From Piscicola geometra (lineage: Eukaryota > Annelida > Clitellata > Hirudinida > Piscicolidae), in assembly GCA_943735955.1 (NCBI GenBank), contig OX030968.1, positions 3,774,346-3,838,345 on the forward strand: a stretch of DNA of 64,000 nt, given 5' to 3'. The translations under genes and the position numbers were made by a program. Below, piece after piece: positions 48,955 through 62,773 of this stretch (position 1 is its first letter; every line of letters starts with the position of its first letter). Below the pieces are notes generated by a model, which was given only the letters and a program-made list of their open reading frames with translations, was not told the DNA's origin and ran no database searches.

Positions 48955-49596
48955 AAAAATAAATTGTGCAAATAAAGTTATAGAATATTAAAAAAAAACC
49001 CGTACCATTTCTATTTCAAAAGCATGTACTTTTCAACTACCGGCCGACTTAAATTTGCATTATGTCAAAGAAATGTGCAAAGAAATGAAACTATGAAAAA
49101 CAATGTAAAAGTTTATTTATGAGATTTAAATAATAAAATACATTTAACTTTTTTCAATTAAAATAATATTATTAAGTTTAATTGGTTTAAATTTCATGAT
49201 GTTGAATTTGATACAACCACGATTATATAAATGTGGCGACGCCGTGGCGTAAAACCGAACGAGCTTTAAAACCCTCAGTTATAAATGGTGAAACCACTTC
49301 AACTCTTTATGAGTAACAATTAAAACACTCAACAAAGTATAAAAATGAAATATTAAAACAAATAATAAGATTAAATCAACTATAGTTATTACCAGCGCCA
49401 CCCAGTGTGACTATTCCCATCACCCACACCACCATCATACACCACAAATAACAACCACCCACACCACCACCATTCACCACAAATAACAATCACCCCCACT
49501 GCAATTCAGAGGGAGTTCCAGTCAAAGACGAAGAAGATGCTTTTGTGAAGCTGTGCTGTCTGCTGGGGGTGGTTGTTATTTGTGGTGAATGGGAAT
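48955..49596. other. RFC1 upstream region
   Basis: An AT-rich stretch presumably contains the RFC1 promoter. No TATA box is obvious. At 49400-49500 there are two copies of an ACCACAAATAACAACCACCC segment. At 49468-49496 and 49565-49593 are nearly perfect inverted arms (CCATTCACCACAAATAACAA and its complement) around a loop of about 68 nt. Confidence 0.6.
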
Positions 49597-50462
49597 TGCA
49601 GTCGATTCACCCCATAACCGATTCACCCCATAACCGATTCACCCCATAACCGATTCACCCCATAACCGATTCACCCCATAACCGATTCACCCCTTAACCG
49701 ATTCACCCCATAACCGATTCACCCCATAACCGATTCACCCCATAACCGATTCACCCCATAACCGATTCACCCCTTAGCCGATTCACCCCTTAGCCGATTC
49801 ACCCCTTAAAATAGTTAAAAACGGACATTATTTTTTATAGGTATTTTGCTAAAATAAAATAAATTATTATTTTTTAAATAATGAAAAAAATTAAAAACTA
49901 ACTTTTTTTCAAATAAATGGAAAAAATTAAAAATATTTTTAATATTTTATAATTTTTAAAAATATTTTTAATATTTTATAATTTTTAATATATTTTTTAA
50001 TATTTTATAATTTTTAATATATTTTTTTATTTATTTTATAATTTTTAATATCTTTTTTTAATATTTTATAGTTTTTAATATATTTTTTAGATATATTTTA
50101 TAATTAAAAAAGACAATTTTCCATTTATTTGAAAAAAGTATATATATATTTTTTTTCATTATTTAAAAAATAATAATTTATTATTTTATTTTAGCAATAT
50201 ACCTATAAAAAATAAAGTCCGTTTTTAACTATTTTAAGGGGTGAATCGGTTGAGGGGTGAATCGGTTATGGGGTGAATCGGTTATGGGGTGAATCGGTTA
50301 AGGGGTGAATCGGTTAAGGGGTGAATCGGTTATGGGGTGAATCGGTTATGGGGTGAATCGGTTATGGGGTGAATCGGTTAAGGGGTGAATCGGTTAAGGG
50401 GTGAATCGGTTATGGGGTGAATCGGTTATGGGGTGAATCGGTTAAGGGGTGAATCGACTGCA
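49597..50462. mobile_element. Palindromic fold-back element with 16-bp terminal repeats
   Basis: The left end TGCAGTCGATTCACCCC and the right end GGGGTGAATCGACTGCA are perfect inverses. Each arm contains 13-14 tandem copies of CCGATTCACCCCATAA (or the complement, with CTTAA variants). The inner arm, TTAAAATAGTTAAAAACGGA through a TTTCAAATAAATGGAAA segment, is also mirrored at 50110-50235. The centre (about 49930-50105) is an AT-only direct repeat of TTTTTAATATATTTTT. No open frame is present. The structure matches Foldback-type or MITE-like elements. No clear target duplication is seen. Confidence 0.85.
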
Positions 50463-50675
50463 TCCCCTCCCTCTTGCCTTCGTTTCACTCGTTGTCATAG
50501 TCAAGCTGACGTGCCTTGCCAACTCATTGATAAAGCCTTTAATAAAGGGCATATCTACGTCCTCATTCTACATCGCTGCAATCCATTTTGATTATTACGC
50601 GACGGACTACTAGGACATCGGTTGCACTCGAAGCTAGGACCATTGAGCTAGGTCAAGGCGAGAGTCGTTACGCAC

Positions 50676-52241
50676 TAGAGGTCGGACTGGGTACCCGATC
50701 TGACCGGGTACCCGCGGGACTCCCGCGGGAACGGGAATGAAAATTAATTTCGGGACGGGAAAAGTCGGGAACCGGGAATAGGTTTTCGGGACGGGAACGG
50801 GAACGGGAATCAACATTCAAATCGGGAACGGGAAAAGACGGGAACGGGAATCAACTTTTTAATCGAGAACGGGAAAAACGGGAATAACAGTTATTGAGAT
50901 TGGATTCTTTAACAATGATTTTTCAGCAAACTCCTAAGTATGGAAATCTTTATTTCATCGATACTCCGTACTTAAAATAAGTATTAAATGCAATGGAAAT
51001 GTATAACGAAGCCACCATTGCCAATATCAAAATCTCCAACACTACATTTGAAGTTGTTATGATGAGTTCAAAGATTAGGGAGATTAGAACAAATGGGCGA
51101 TGATGAAAACTTTTCAGATGAAACCAAAATGGTCAGTTATATAATTTTAATTTTATAAATTAATACTTTGAATTTGAATGATTAATTTCCAAATGATTGC
51201 TCAGTTGATCATTTCGACAAAAGAAAAGATGCCATTGATCTTATTCGTATGACAGCATGTCTGTTGCATCGCCAGTATGAAAGAATAATAGGAAAAAAGT
51301 TTGGGATAGAAAAGAAATAAATACCAAGACTTTCATTAGAAAAAATTTAATTCTATTTTTTACAGCCAGACCAAGCTGCAGTGCCTTTGAGAAAAAAACA
51401 AATGATGGTTATTTAGACCTATTATGTTTGTTTTTATAATGTAAAAATTATAATAAAACTATTATACTATCAAATTATACGAATGATTTTATATTTGAAG
51501 TTGTGGAGAATAAGAATGTTGTTAAAAAAACATATTTCTAACATTATTAAAGAATTAGTAATAATGAAAAAAGAAAAAAAAATCAGAAGAGGATGAATTG
51601 AACAAATATTCACAATTACGTCACAAAAAAAATTGAAACCTATAAAGATGTTTTATTTTATTGGAGTAAAATGAGCAATTTTAAAATAGTACAAGAAGTA
51701 GCCAAAATTTTGTTTAGTATATCTGCATGTTATATTCGCTGTGAACAGAATTTTTCAATATGTGGTCGTTTAACTTCAGGCCCAAAATCATCTCATTTGA
51801 AAGCTGATACTCTTAACGGTTTAACCCGTGTGAAAAGCAATAATGACTTGATTGAATTACTCAAAAACAATACTTTCATTTCAATAAATATTGAAATTGA
51901 AATCGTGTTTTTTTTATTTCATTAAAAGAATTATTCTCTGACTTTCAAATAATAAATGTTAAGAAATTTTAGAACTAGCAAGTTTGGGACCAGTGAAAAC
52001 GGCAGCGAAAATGAATAAAAAAACAAAAAGCTTTCGGGAACGGGACGGGACGGGAATCAAAATTCTGATGTCCCATCGGGAACGGGACGGGACGGGCATC
52101 AAAATTCTGATGTCCCATCGGGAACGGGACGGGACGGGCATCAAAATTCTGATGTCCCATCGGGAACGGGACGGGACGGGAAAACAAATTTCGGGAACGG
52201 GACGGGACCGGGAATGAAAAATCGTCCATGTCCGACCTCTA
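50676..52241 (+). mobile_element. Degenerate hAT-type DNA transposon
   Basis: 12-bp perfect terminal inverted repeats, TAGAGGTCGGAC (50676-50687) and GTCCGACCTCTA (52230-52241), bound 1566 bp. The flanks TTACGCAC (50668-50675) and ATACTCAC (52242-52249) agree at 6 of 8 positions, as expected for an aged 8-bp hAT target duplication. Both subterminal regions carry GGGAACGGGA-rich repeats in the same orientation (50730-50885 and 52036-52215). The interior is AT-rich and holds the transposase remnant described separately. The element appears inactive. Confidence 0.82.
51671..51925 (+). pseudogene. hAT transposase C-terminal dimerisation remnant
   Basis: An 84-codon frame, MSNFKIVQEVAKILFSIS.. 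with CEQNFSICGRL..SHLKADTLNGLTRV, matches the pattern of the hAT C-terminal dimerisation region (SxxSERxFSxxGxxxxxxRxxLxxxxxxxLxxL). The typical SER is CEQ here. Upstream fragments between 51000 and 51660 contain stops and frame breaks in every phase, so the catalytic part is lost. Confidence 0.75.
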
Positions 52242-54277
52242 ATACTCACTCACCTACCCGTTCATCCGATTCGTCGAACAGTGAGCCATTATCATGGTGT
52301 TTTGAATATATGCGATATAATTCATTTAAAAACGACTACGCAAGAAGTACTTTTATTCAACAAAGAATCGAAAACACTTCGAGGTGCAAGACAGCATGGA
52401 TGGAGTCTGCATGGAGGAAAACGCCTCGAAGGTTGAGCCTTAAACGCCATTTGACGGAGATTACACGTGAAACAAACATCCGAAAACGAACAAATAGCAT
52501 CTTGAGACTTTTCAAGAATCAGACACTCGTTAAAGATCTGCGCAATTAGCGCGGAAACACATTGGAAACTGACTTTGATTATTAACTTGGCAGTCCAAGA
52601 TACTTGTGAATTCATGTTAGTAAGTACATTTTGATATTATTTATTTTAAAACAAACTGTTTTTAAGTTTTATAATTTAAATATTGTATTCTTAAAAATTG
52701 ATTTGCATGAGTTGCAAAAATAAGGTATGCAACATAAATTTCCGATTTAAAAAGATAATTTCAACGAGCGATAAAATATATTTAAACTTTTAAATGAAAC
52801 CTTTTTGACATAAATAGTTTTGATAAAACAATCCTAAAATATGGACTAACAGAACTGATACACTCATGGCTTTCTGGTGGTTGAGCTTAAACATTAAGTG
52901 AGCGCTTCGTAAGGAATTAAGTGCTAGATAAATTGTTCTTTCACCAAATCATGTAATCATTCATTTTCCCATCCAAACTTAATTTTATGAACAATTTTTT
53001 ATAATATTTTTTGCATGCAGCAAAAAGGCAATCTTTAAAAAGTTTTAAAACTCACAAAACACAAAATTGTAAAAAAAGAAGATATTTTTTTATACAAAAT
53101 TGGAAAACAAAAACGATTAAAAAGTAATTTTCCGTAAAACCAATATTTTATAAAACATTTGATTAAGGAGACATTAGAAATATTTATAAAACTTAATGTT
53201 CACTCAAAATATAAAAGTTTATAAATGCATTTTAAATTAATTTAATTTCAATAATAAAGAAGTTTGAAAACATTTAAATGATTATAAATTATTTAATTTC
53301 AATAATAAAGAAGTTTGAAAACATTTAAATGATTATAAAACCTGCTTTGCTTATGATTTATCTAACCAACCATCCATCCATCTCTCCATTCATCAATCTA
53401 TCCAACCATCCATCTCTCCAACCATCTATCTATCCAACCATCCATCTATCCAACCATCCATCTATCCAACCATCCATCTCTCCAACCATCCATCTATCCA
53501 ACCATCCATCTATCCAACCATCCATCTCTCCAACCATCCATCTATCCAACCATCCATCTCTCCAACCATTTATCTATCCAACCATCCATCTATCCAAACA
53601 TCCATCTCTCCAACCATTTATCTATCCAACCATCCATCTATCCAACCATCCATCTATCCAACCATCCATCTATCCAACCACCCATCTATCCAACCATCCA
53701 ACCATCCATCATCTCTTCACGTTAAATGAATTAAAGCGAGACGATGAAGAGGAAGAAGAGGAGGATGAGATGAGAGATGTTTTGGATGAAGTGGGTTTTA
53801 AAGGATGGGAGGGATGGGATGGTGGCTTGGAGGTGTTGCTGGAACGTTGCTGTAGTTGTTGGTGGTTGTTAGTGCTGATGGAGGGCTGTGAGGGAAACGA
53901 TGAATTGAAATTAGAATTCAATGAAAATAATAAATATGTAAAAAAATTTAAAGTTAATGAAGCAATTCTAAGAAATTATATTTAAAATTTAATCAATCAA
54001 AGCTTAAATACATTTAAGAAAACATACCACACCGCTGTCTAGAGATGTACTACTGTTTCTAAGGCTGCCTGTGTGTGTGTTTATGTGTGTTTATATGTGT
54101 TTATGTGCGTTTATATGTGCGTTTATATGTGTTTACATGCGTTTGTATGTGTGTTTATATGTGTTTATTTATATGCGCTTATATGTGTTTGTTTATTTAC
54201 TATTTTTATGAATACAAAAAAAGAATATTCAAAACAATATTTTATTGATAAAGAGCATTTTAGAAATGAATAATTTA
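52242..54277. other. Intergenic region between the hAT element and IQSEC
   Basis: It contains an unremarkable 111-codon plus-strand frame at 52214-52549 that starts inside the hAT end and has no recognisable motif. A 57-bp AT-rich duplication lies at 53225-53340 (AATAATAAAGAAGTTTGAAA twice). The CCATCTATCCAACCATC array lies at 53365-53705, with a purine-rich stretch at 53735-53800. A TATGTGTGTTTATATGTG tract follows at 54068-54195, downstream of the IQSEC stop. No gene is evident. Confidence 0.6.
53365..53705. repeat. CCATCTATCCAACCATCCAT minisatellite
   Basis: 16-bp units CCATCCATCTATCCAA alternate with CCATCCATCTCTCCAA, about 20 copies. It lies in the intergenic region. Confidence 0.95.
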
Positions 54278-57200
54278 TTAACAGGGCTCCAAGATATCTA
54301 CTAGAGAGTCGTAATTTAGTTGGGGCTTGAGTTGTTGAGGTTGTTGCGGTTGTTGTAGTTGTAGTTGTTGTAGTTGTTGTTGTTGTAGTTGTTGTTGTAG
54401 TTGTTGTGGCTGGTAGCTATGCTGTGATGAAAATAAAGCTATGTGGTTTTGTGGGAGGTTGATGTTTAAGTGTGGTTGTTGTTGTAGTAGTTGTTGGTTG
54501 TGTTGCTTTGCGGCGGCTGAAGTAGTTGTTGTGGTTGTTTCTTCGTCAACAATTCCCGAGTCTTTGCTGTGTCTGTTGAAGCTGTGTTGATGCTGTTGTT
54601 GTTGTTGTTGTAGGGATGTGTTGTAGTAATTTTTGTTAGACGGTTCGTTTGTTGTTATAAAAGTGTTGTTGCTGTTGTTAAATTTGAAAGAAACGAATCT
54701 TGAATCACTCTCATCGTTATCATCATCATCATTATCGTATTTGGCATCATTATCATTAGTGATGGCTATATTATCGTTATTTTTAATCAGATTGTCTTCA
54801 CAAAAACTTCTATTGTTGTAATGATTATTACTTATGTTTAAATTATGATTATTATTATTAATATTATTAAAACTATTATTATTATTATTATTAAAACTAT
54901 TATTATTATTATTGTTATTGTTATTTAAAATATTATTATTGAAGAGGTTTAGGGATGGAGGGGTCAGGGAGAGTGATATGGTGGTGGGTTGTTGTAGGTG
55001 TTTCGACATTTGTTGATGTTGTAGATAAATACTGTTGTTGCTGTTGTTGTTGTTGTTGAGGTTATTTTCGTTAATTTCTTCTTGTAGTCTTAGTGTTTCC
55101 ATCTCATTTACCTGGTGATGGTAGTAGCCCATCCTATCAATCCCACTTCATCAACAACCCATCCACCCCTTCCACATCCCATCCCATCTCATCCCTAACC
55201 TCCATCCTATCAATCCCACTTCATCAACAACCCACCCACCCCTTCCACATCCCATCCCATCCCTAACCTCCAAAAAATCAATCCCATTTCATCAACAACC
55301 CATCCATCCCTTCCACAACCCATTCCATCCCATCCCATCCCTAACTTCCAACCAATCAATCCCATTTCATCAACAACCCATCCCTTCCACCACCCATCCC
55401 ATCCCATCCTAACCTCCAACCAATCAATCCCATTTCATCAACAACCCATCCCTTCCACCACCCATCCCATCCCATCCTAACCTCCAACCAATCAATCCCA
55501 TTTCATCGACACCCATCGCCAACCTCTAGGACGGCCTCGTTGAGGTCTGAGACGAACTTCTTGAGTTCAACGTCCCCAGAGGCGCAAAGCGTGATCAGCA
55601 CCAGGCCGTTTATTCCCGAGACCAGCTGGATGCCGTACTTGAGGGCTGTGTGAATGCGTGCATGTGTGCTTTAATTGGTTAGTGTTATAATACTGAGTGA
55701 AAGCAATCAATTAATAAAATTAATTTGTATCTCATTATTTCTCATACTTCAAGAGCGCTCGGTTCGTTGGGTTGGGTTGGTTGGTGTTTTAATATTGAAT
55801 GCATGCATGGTTGGGTTGTCTTTTGAATATTGAATGGGTGCATGGTTAGGTTGGCTTGGTGTTCCGATAGGGAAGTTGAGGATTGTGGAGGAGGGAAAGG
55901 TGAATAGAGAAGAAAATAATCGAAGAGTGACTTGCAGGTAAACGAATGAGTTAGAGAATCAATAGTAATATACATTTATAGTCGGTAAATTAACAAAAAT
56001 AGACATTTCTACATTTTCCCATTCTCCATAGCCACTCTCAAGGCAGTTAAACTTCAAAAACCTTCAAACATACACACAAAGAAGCTTTCATTTGAAATGT
56101 AAATCTTGATTTACATGAAGAGACCTCGATTTGATTTATAAATCATGATTTGAGCATAGAGGAACTCACAAGGGAGATCAAAGAGGACGATCTTCATAGC
56201 GAGGAGGCTGAAGCAGTCTTTGTACAAGTAGAAAGACGCCTGTTTCTTTTTGTTCGAGAGCTTCGTTACCTGTAAAAAGACAAGGTTTTTGAATATTTTT
56301 TTACAAAATAACAATATTTTTTAAATAAATATTTATTTATTTATTTATGTTTTTTTTATTTTTAATTGTGCTTTTAATAGTTGATAAGTTGAGTATTTAT
56401 TATTTGGTGCTAGGTCGATTGATGCTAATTTCAAAAATTTATACACTTCCTTTATTCATTTTCTACCCCCTTATCCACCCCCCCCCTAGCTGCACTGCAA
56501 CAATCACACTCCCAGATTACACAACAACATCACATCCACACTTTGCATCTTCAACATTACACCATTTCATCCACTACCATCACCACCACTACCATCACCA
56601 CCACTACCATCACCACCACTACCATCCCCACCACCACCACTACCATCCCCACCACCACCACTACCATCACCACCACTACCATCACCACCACTACCATCAC
56701 CACCACTACCGTCACCACCACTACCATCACCACCACTACCATCACCACCACTACCATCACCACCACTACCATCACCACCACTACCATCACCAACACTACC
56801 ATCACCACCACTACCATCATCAATAGTACCATCACCACCACTACCATCACCACCACTACCATCACCACCACTACCATCACCACCACTACCATCACCACCA
56901 CTACCATCACCACCACTACCATCACCACCACTTCCATCACCACCACTACCATCACCACCACTACCATCATCAATAGTACCATCACCACCACTACCATCAC
57001 CACCACAACCACCACTCCCACACCATCACCACCCCTACCACCACTACCACCACCACTCTCATCCCTACCTCTCAAACTCTAACACAACTCAAACCCCTCC
57101 TCCAACCCCTCCAACCATTCCAACCCCTCCAACCACTCCAACCACTCCAACCGCTCCAACCACCACAACCACTCCAACCACCACAACCACTCCAACCACC

Positions 57201-58196
57201 ACAACCACTCCAACCACCACAACCACCACAACCACTCCAACTACCACAACCACTCCAACCACCCCAACCACTCCAACCACCACAACCACCACAATCACTC
57301 CAACCACCACAACCACTCCAACCCCCACAACTACTCCAACCACCACAACCACTCCAACCACTCCAACCACCACAACCACCACAACCCCACCATCCACCAC
57401 AACCACTCCAACCCCCAAACCACCACCCCTCCAACCACCACAACCACTCCAACCCCCACAACAACTCCAACCACCACAACCACCACAACCACTCCAACCA
57501 CCACAACCACCACAACCACTCCAACCCCCAAACCACCACCACAACCACTTCAACCACCACAACCAACCCCTCCAACCACCACAACCAACCACCACAACCA
57601 ACCATGAGGGCATCGTTGAAAAGGAATATTTCTCGTTGGTGTTGTTTCTCCTTCTCCTTCCTGAGCGGGTCGTACACCTCGAAGAGCCGATGGTACGACA
57701 CCAGTCTCCGATGGGCCTCGACCAGCAGCTGGGCGGGTGTCGAGCGGTGGGTGTCGATGGTGAGTGGATGGTGATGATGGGGAGGGAGGGATTCAAATTG
57801 GATTTTGTGTGTTTTTTTATGTTTGTTTTTTTTGTTTTTTTTGTGTTTTTTTTTCTTTTTTGTTTTGTGTGTTTTTTTGTGTATGTTTGTTTTGTGTTCG
57901 TTTGTGTGTGTTTTGTGTTTTTTGTTTTGTTTTTGCGTGTGCTTTTTAGTTGATTTTATTTTTGTGTGTATATTTGTGTGTTTGTGCGTGTATTTAAATT
58001 AAGAAAATAAATTACAATTGAGTGTTAACGGGCAACGCCACCACTCACCGGCTTCTTGCTTCCGACGATCATATTATCGACCTTGGCCAACTGCACCACG
58101 TGGTCTGGGCAGGGCTGCAGAGGGGAGTTGAAGATGCGGTGGTAGATGTCGAAGAGGTAGCCTGTGTCTATGTCCTTGCCTCCGTCGATGCCTGTC

Positions 58197-58227
<31 letters not shown>

Positions 58228-58349
58228 ATTTGTGTGTGTGTGTGTGAGTGTTTGTATGTGTATGTGTGTGTGTGTGTTTGTTCGTGTGTGTGTGTGTGTG
58301 TATGTGTGTGTGTGTATGTGTGTGTGTGTGTGTTTGTTCGTGTGTGTGT

Positions 58350-58430
<81 letters not shown>

Positions 58431-61400
58431 GGGGGGGGGGGGGTTTTAGTGTGTTTTTTTATCTTTATTGTCTTTTATTTTTTATGTGTGTGCTTGTTTG
58501 TGTTTTTTTGTTTGTGTATATTTTTTTGTGTGTGTTTGCTATTTTGTATTCAATTCTTTATATGTGTGTTTGTACGTGTATTTGAAATTAAGAAAACACA
58601 TCAAAATTGTACATAATTTTATTTAAAAATCAAAACTCAATGAATTTCTATGAAAACAACCTCTGAGATTCCTAACAAAGTCAGTCGGTTTCATCTTCTT
58701 CTCGACCTTGATCGACGAGTTGTGCAGGTCTGTGTTCAACATGACGATCGCGTAGGAAAGCAGAAAGACGGTGTCGACGCTCTGGAAGATGCTGAGGACT
58801 GATGGGTTTTGTTGGCAGTAGCTGGAAGAAAAGACCTGAAAGTTGAGGGGGGAAATTATGTTTGGAAATAAACGTTTTTTTGATTTTTATTTATCTGTTT
58901 AAAGTGTTTTATACAAAGTATAAATCTTTATTTTTGAAAAATAATAATAAACAATAATAAGAAAATATCTGAAAGTTAAAGTATAAAATTATGTGTGATA
59001 AACAAAATAGTTTTTATTGATTGATTTATCCTTTATGTATTAAAACTATTTAATACAAAGTATATATCTGCATGAACAAATTCCTATTCCCTATCACACC
59101 TCCATCATCTTCTCGATCTTCTGTGCTTCCCCGGGCAGATGCAGGTGCTTCTGGAACTTTCTGAGGGCCTCTTCGATTGACTGACCACTCAAGTCGATCT
59201 CTCGCGGGAAACACCTGGTTGGGGAGGGGGAGGGGGGGGAGTTGGTTGGTTGGTGAGTCAGTGGAGAAGTTGTTTGGTGAGTGGTTTAGAAAAGTGGGCT
59301 GGTTGGGGGGGGGGGGTGGAGTTGGTTAGAGATTTCAATTTTAAAAAAATAGTTTTTTGGCAATTTGTGAAACAATTTTACCCATCAATTAACTGATCGA
59401 ATATATTTTTAAAATTGAAAATTTTCTCGGTACTCATCCCTCACTTTATCTTCTTCTTCTTTAAACCCTCCCATTCACTCCACCCACACCACTCATTTCC
59501 ACACACTCACCCACAACACCCACTTTCACTCACTCCTACCCACTCCAACACCAATTCCACTACCACTCCCTCCATCTACTCGACCAACACCTCCCCTTCA
59601 CTCCACCCACTCCATCCTCTCACCCACTTTCACCCACCATCCTCTCCCACTCTACCCACTGCCACTCTACCCACTCCACTCAAACCTACTCTACCCACTT
59701 CCACCTACTCATTTAATCCACCCACTTCACCAACTCCAACACTCCAGACCCCCAAATCCACCCACTCTCAACTCTAACTCCACTCCTATCCACTCCACCC
59801 ACTCCCATCCACTCCAACTCCACTCTCCACTCTAACTCCACTCCAACTCCACTCTCTACTCTAACTCCACTCCAACTCCACTCCACCCCCTCCATCCATT
59901 CTACCCATTCCACCAACTATTACCCACACCCCCTTCATCAACTCCATCAACCCCACTCCCTCAACCTCTTCCACTCCACTTCACTCCACTCCACTCCATC
60001 CTCCCTTCCACCCACCAACTCAACCAACCCTCCCTTCCCCCACCACACCCACCAACCCCACCCACTCCAGCACTTGGACATTGAAAGGCTGTTGCAGATC
60101 TCCCAAAAAGACTCCCACCATCAGTCGGCTCAAGCCCTTCCGGGTAGCTAGGAAGCGGGACACACACCTGCGTGCATTCGCCTCGGAATCAGTTCTTTTT
60201 GAGTTTCCATACTTTTATATTGTCTTTTAAAGAATTTTAAAACATAATTTGAATAATAAATTATTAAATAAATATAAATAGAATATTAATAATAAAAAGA
60301 GAATTGTATTAATATATATATATTAATTTAAAAAAAAATATTTTTATTAATGAAAAAAAATATATATATATATTAATGAAAATAATAAATGTATTTATTT
60401 CCCCCAATACCCACCTAGGTCTGTGATCGAGGAACTTGTGGGCGATCAGGAAAGAGGTTCCTTTATTGGGTTTTCTGGAGTGATGGAAGGATGGGGATGG
60501 ATAGAGGAGGATGGATGGAAGATGGATGGAGGAGGATGGATGGAGGAGGATGGATGGAGGAGGATGGATGGAGGAGGATGGATGGAGGAGGATGTATGGA
60601 GGAGGATGGATGGAAGAGGATGGATGGAGGAGGATGGATGGAGGGGGATGGATGGAGGAGGATGGATGGAGGAGGATGGATGGAGGAGGATGGATGGAGG
60701 AGGATGGATGGAGGATGGATGAAAGGAGGCAGAAGGATGGAAGATGGATGGGAGAGAGAAGAATGGAAAAAAATCGAAAAAAAGAAAAAGAATAGAAAGA
60801 AGTAAAAAGGATGGATGGAAATAGAATGGATGGATGGAAAGAAGATGGATGTGAGGAGGATATATAAAAAGAGAATGGATAGAAAAAGGATGGATGAAAG
60901 ATGGATGGAGGAAAGGTGAATGAATACATGGGTGGATGGATGGGAAAGGATTGATGGAAGGAGGATGGATGGAAGGAGGATGGATGGGAGGAGGATGGAT
61001 GGAAGGAAGATGTATGGAAAGAGGATGGATGGAAGGAGGATGGATGTTAAATGGCTTCTTACTTGTTGAAAAGATTCAAGCCGATGCGGTAGAGTCTCTT
61101 GGTTTGTTTGTCGTTAAGGCCGGAAGGACCTTTACTGTTGTTGAGATTGTTGTTGATGTTGTTGTTATGGTTGTTGAGATTGTTGTTCTTGTTGAGGTTG
61201 TTTTCGTTGACAATTTTGTTGCTCGTATTAGGTTTGTTGTTGTTGTAAATAAATAAGTCGTCGCTATAGTTACTGCTACTATTACTACTTCTATTACTAT
61301 TTCTATTACTATTATTTTCATTATTATTGGTGTTGTTATTGTTGTTGTTTTTGTTGTTGTTGTTGTTGTTGTTGTTATCTTTATAAGCATAATGACCATT

Positions 61401-62714
61401 CTCAAGCCAAATCGGTGAACCTAACCTATTCTGAAGAAATAGGCTGTAGTTATTATTATTTACATTATTATCATTATCATTATTATTAGTAGTAGTAGTA
61501 GTAGTAGTATTTATTAAATTACTTTGTATATTATAATTATCGCTACTGTTGTTGAATTCATTAATATTCTTTTTATTTGTTATATTATTTATATTATCAT
61601 TATTATTTATATTATCATTATTATTTTTGTTATTGTTGTTGTTGTTGTTCACAAAATATCTATCGATCAGACTCAAGCCTCCAGGCGTCATAAAATTATT
61701 GAAGGAACTTCCGTTATTATTATGATTATGATTTTTATTATTATCCTTATTAATTACGTTGTTATTAGTGTTATTATTAATATTATTACTACTGATTTTA
61801 TTATAAATACTATTACTATCAAAATTATTATTTTTATTTTTGTTATTTTTGTTATGACTCATCTTTCCACTAGAAGGGTAAGAATATAAATCAGAAATGT
61901 TGACGACGGCATCATTATCAAAGCGACAATCATCATCATCATCATCAGCACCACCGATCGTTGTGTGAATTAATGCATTGGGATGATCAAAGACACGACG
62001 GGATGATGGGATGGATGGAGAGATGGAAGGATGGATGAACGGAGGAATTGATAGATGAGTTAAAGGAGTGCTTGAAGAATGGATGAATGGTGGGATGGAT
62101 GAATGAGTTGAAGAAGAAATGGAAGAATGGATGAATGGAGGGATGGATGGATGAGTTAAAGGAGGGATAGATAGATTGAGGGAGGGATGGAGGGATGGAT
62201 TATTGGGATTAAGACTCCCGCCACATTTTTCTTTGAGATCCAAAAGTCGAAATTTTTGCAAGTCGCCAGTCTGCAGGAGGTGCAACTGCTGCTCTAGAAC
62301 GTGGAGGCTCGATAATGCCTCATCTATACGCAGCATAGGGGGGAGGATGCTGGTGGTGGTTGTTGTTGTGGTGTGGTTGGTGGTGGTCGCTGTAGTCGTG
62401 TGGTTGGTGGTGGTGGTGGCTGTTGTGGTGGGGTTGGTGGTGGTGTAATTGGTGGTGGCAGTTGTTGTGTGGTTGTTAGTGGTGGTATTGTGGTTGTTGG
62501 AGGATGGGTGGTTGGTGGCATGGTTAACAAACACCAAAGATTGATTATTGATTGTTTTCATTTGACGTCCGTTTAAACTCTGTCGATTCTTTGGTAATGT
62601 TACGTCATAATTATCATCATCATCACCACACATCTCTTCTTCTTCCTCTTCTTCTATGACATCATCACTCTTTTCTTCCAACAGATTCTCAAAATCGTAA
62701 CTAGACGGATCTAT

Positions 62715-62773
<59 letters not shown>

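Noticed and set aside
50605..50720. A tRNA-like or SINE head next to the hAT element
   Set aside because: The sequence does not fold into a cloverleaf and lacks clear A and B boxes; only the TIR and the degraded target duplication could be supported.
52214..52549. 111-codon plus-strand frame as a gene
   Set aside because: It starts within the hAT terminal repeat, has no recognised motif, and the opposite strand is equally open.
60057..60167. Apparent loss of the Sec7 catalytic glutamate in [13 protein letters not shown]
   Set aside because: The catalytic glutamate of Sec7 domains is in the LPGEAQK loop, which is intact in the next exon (59100-59214).
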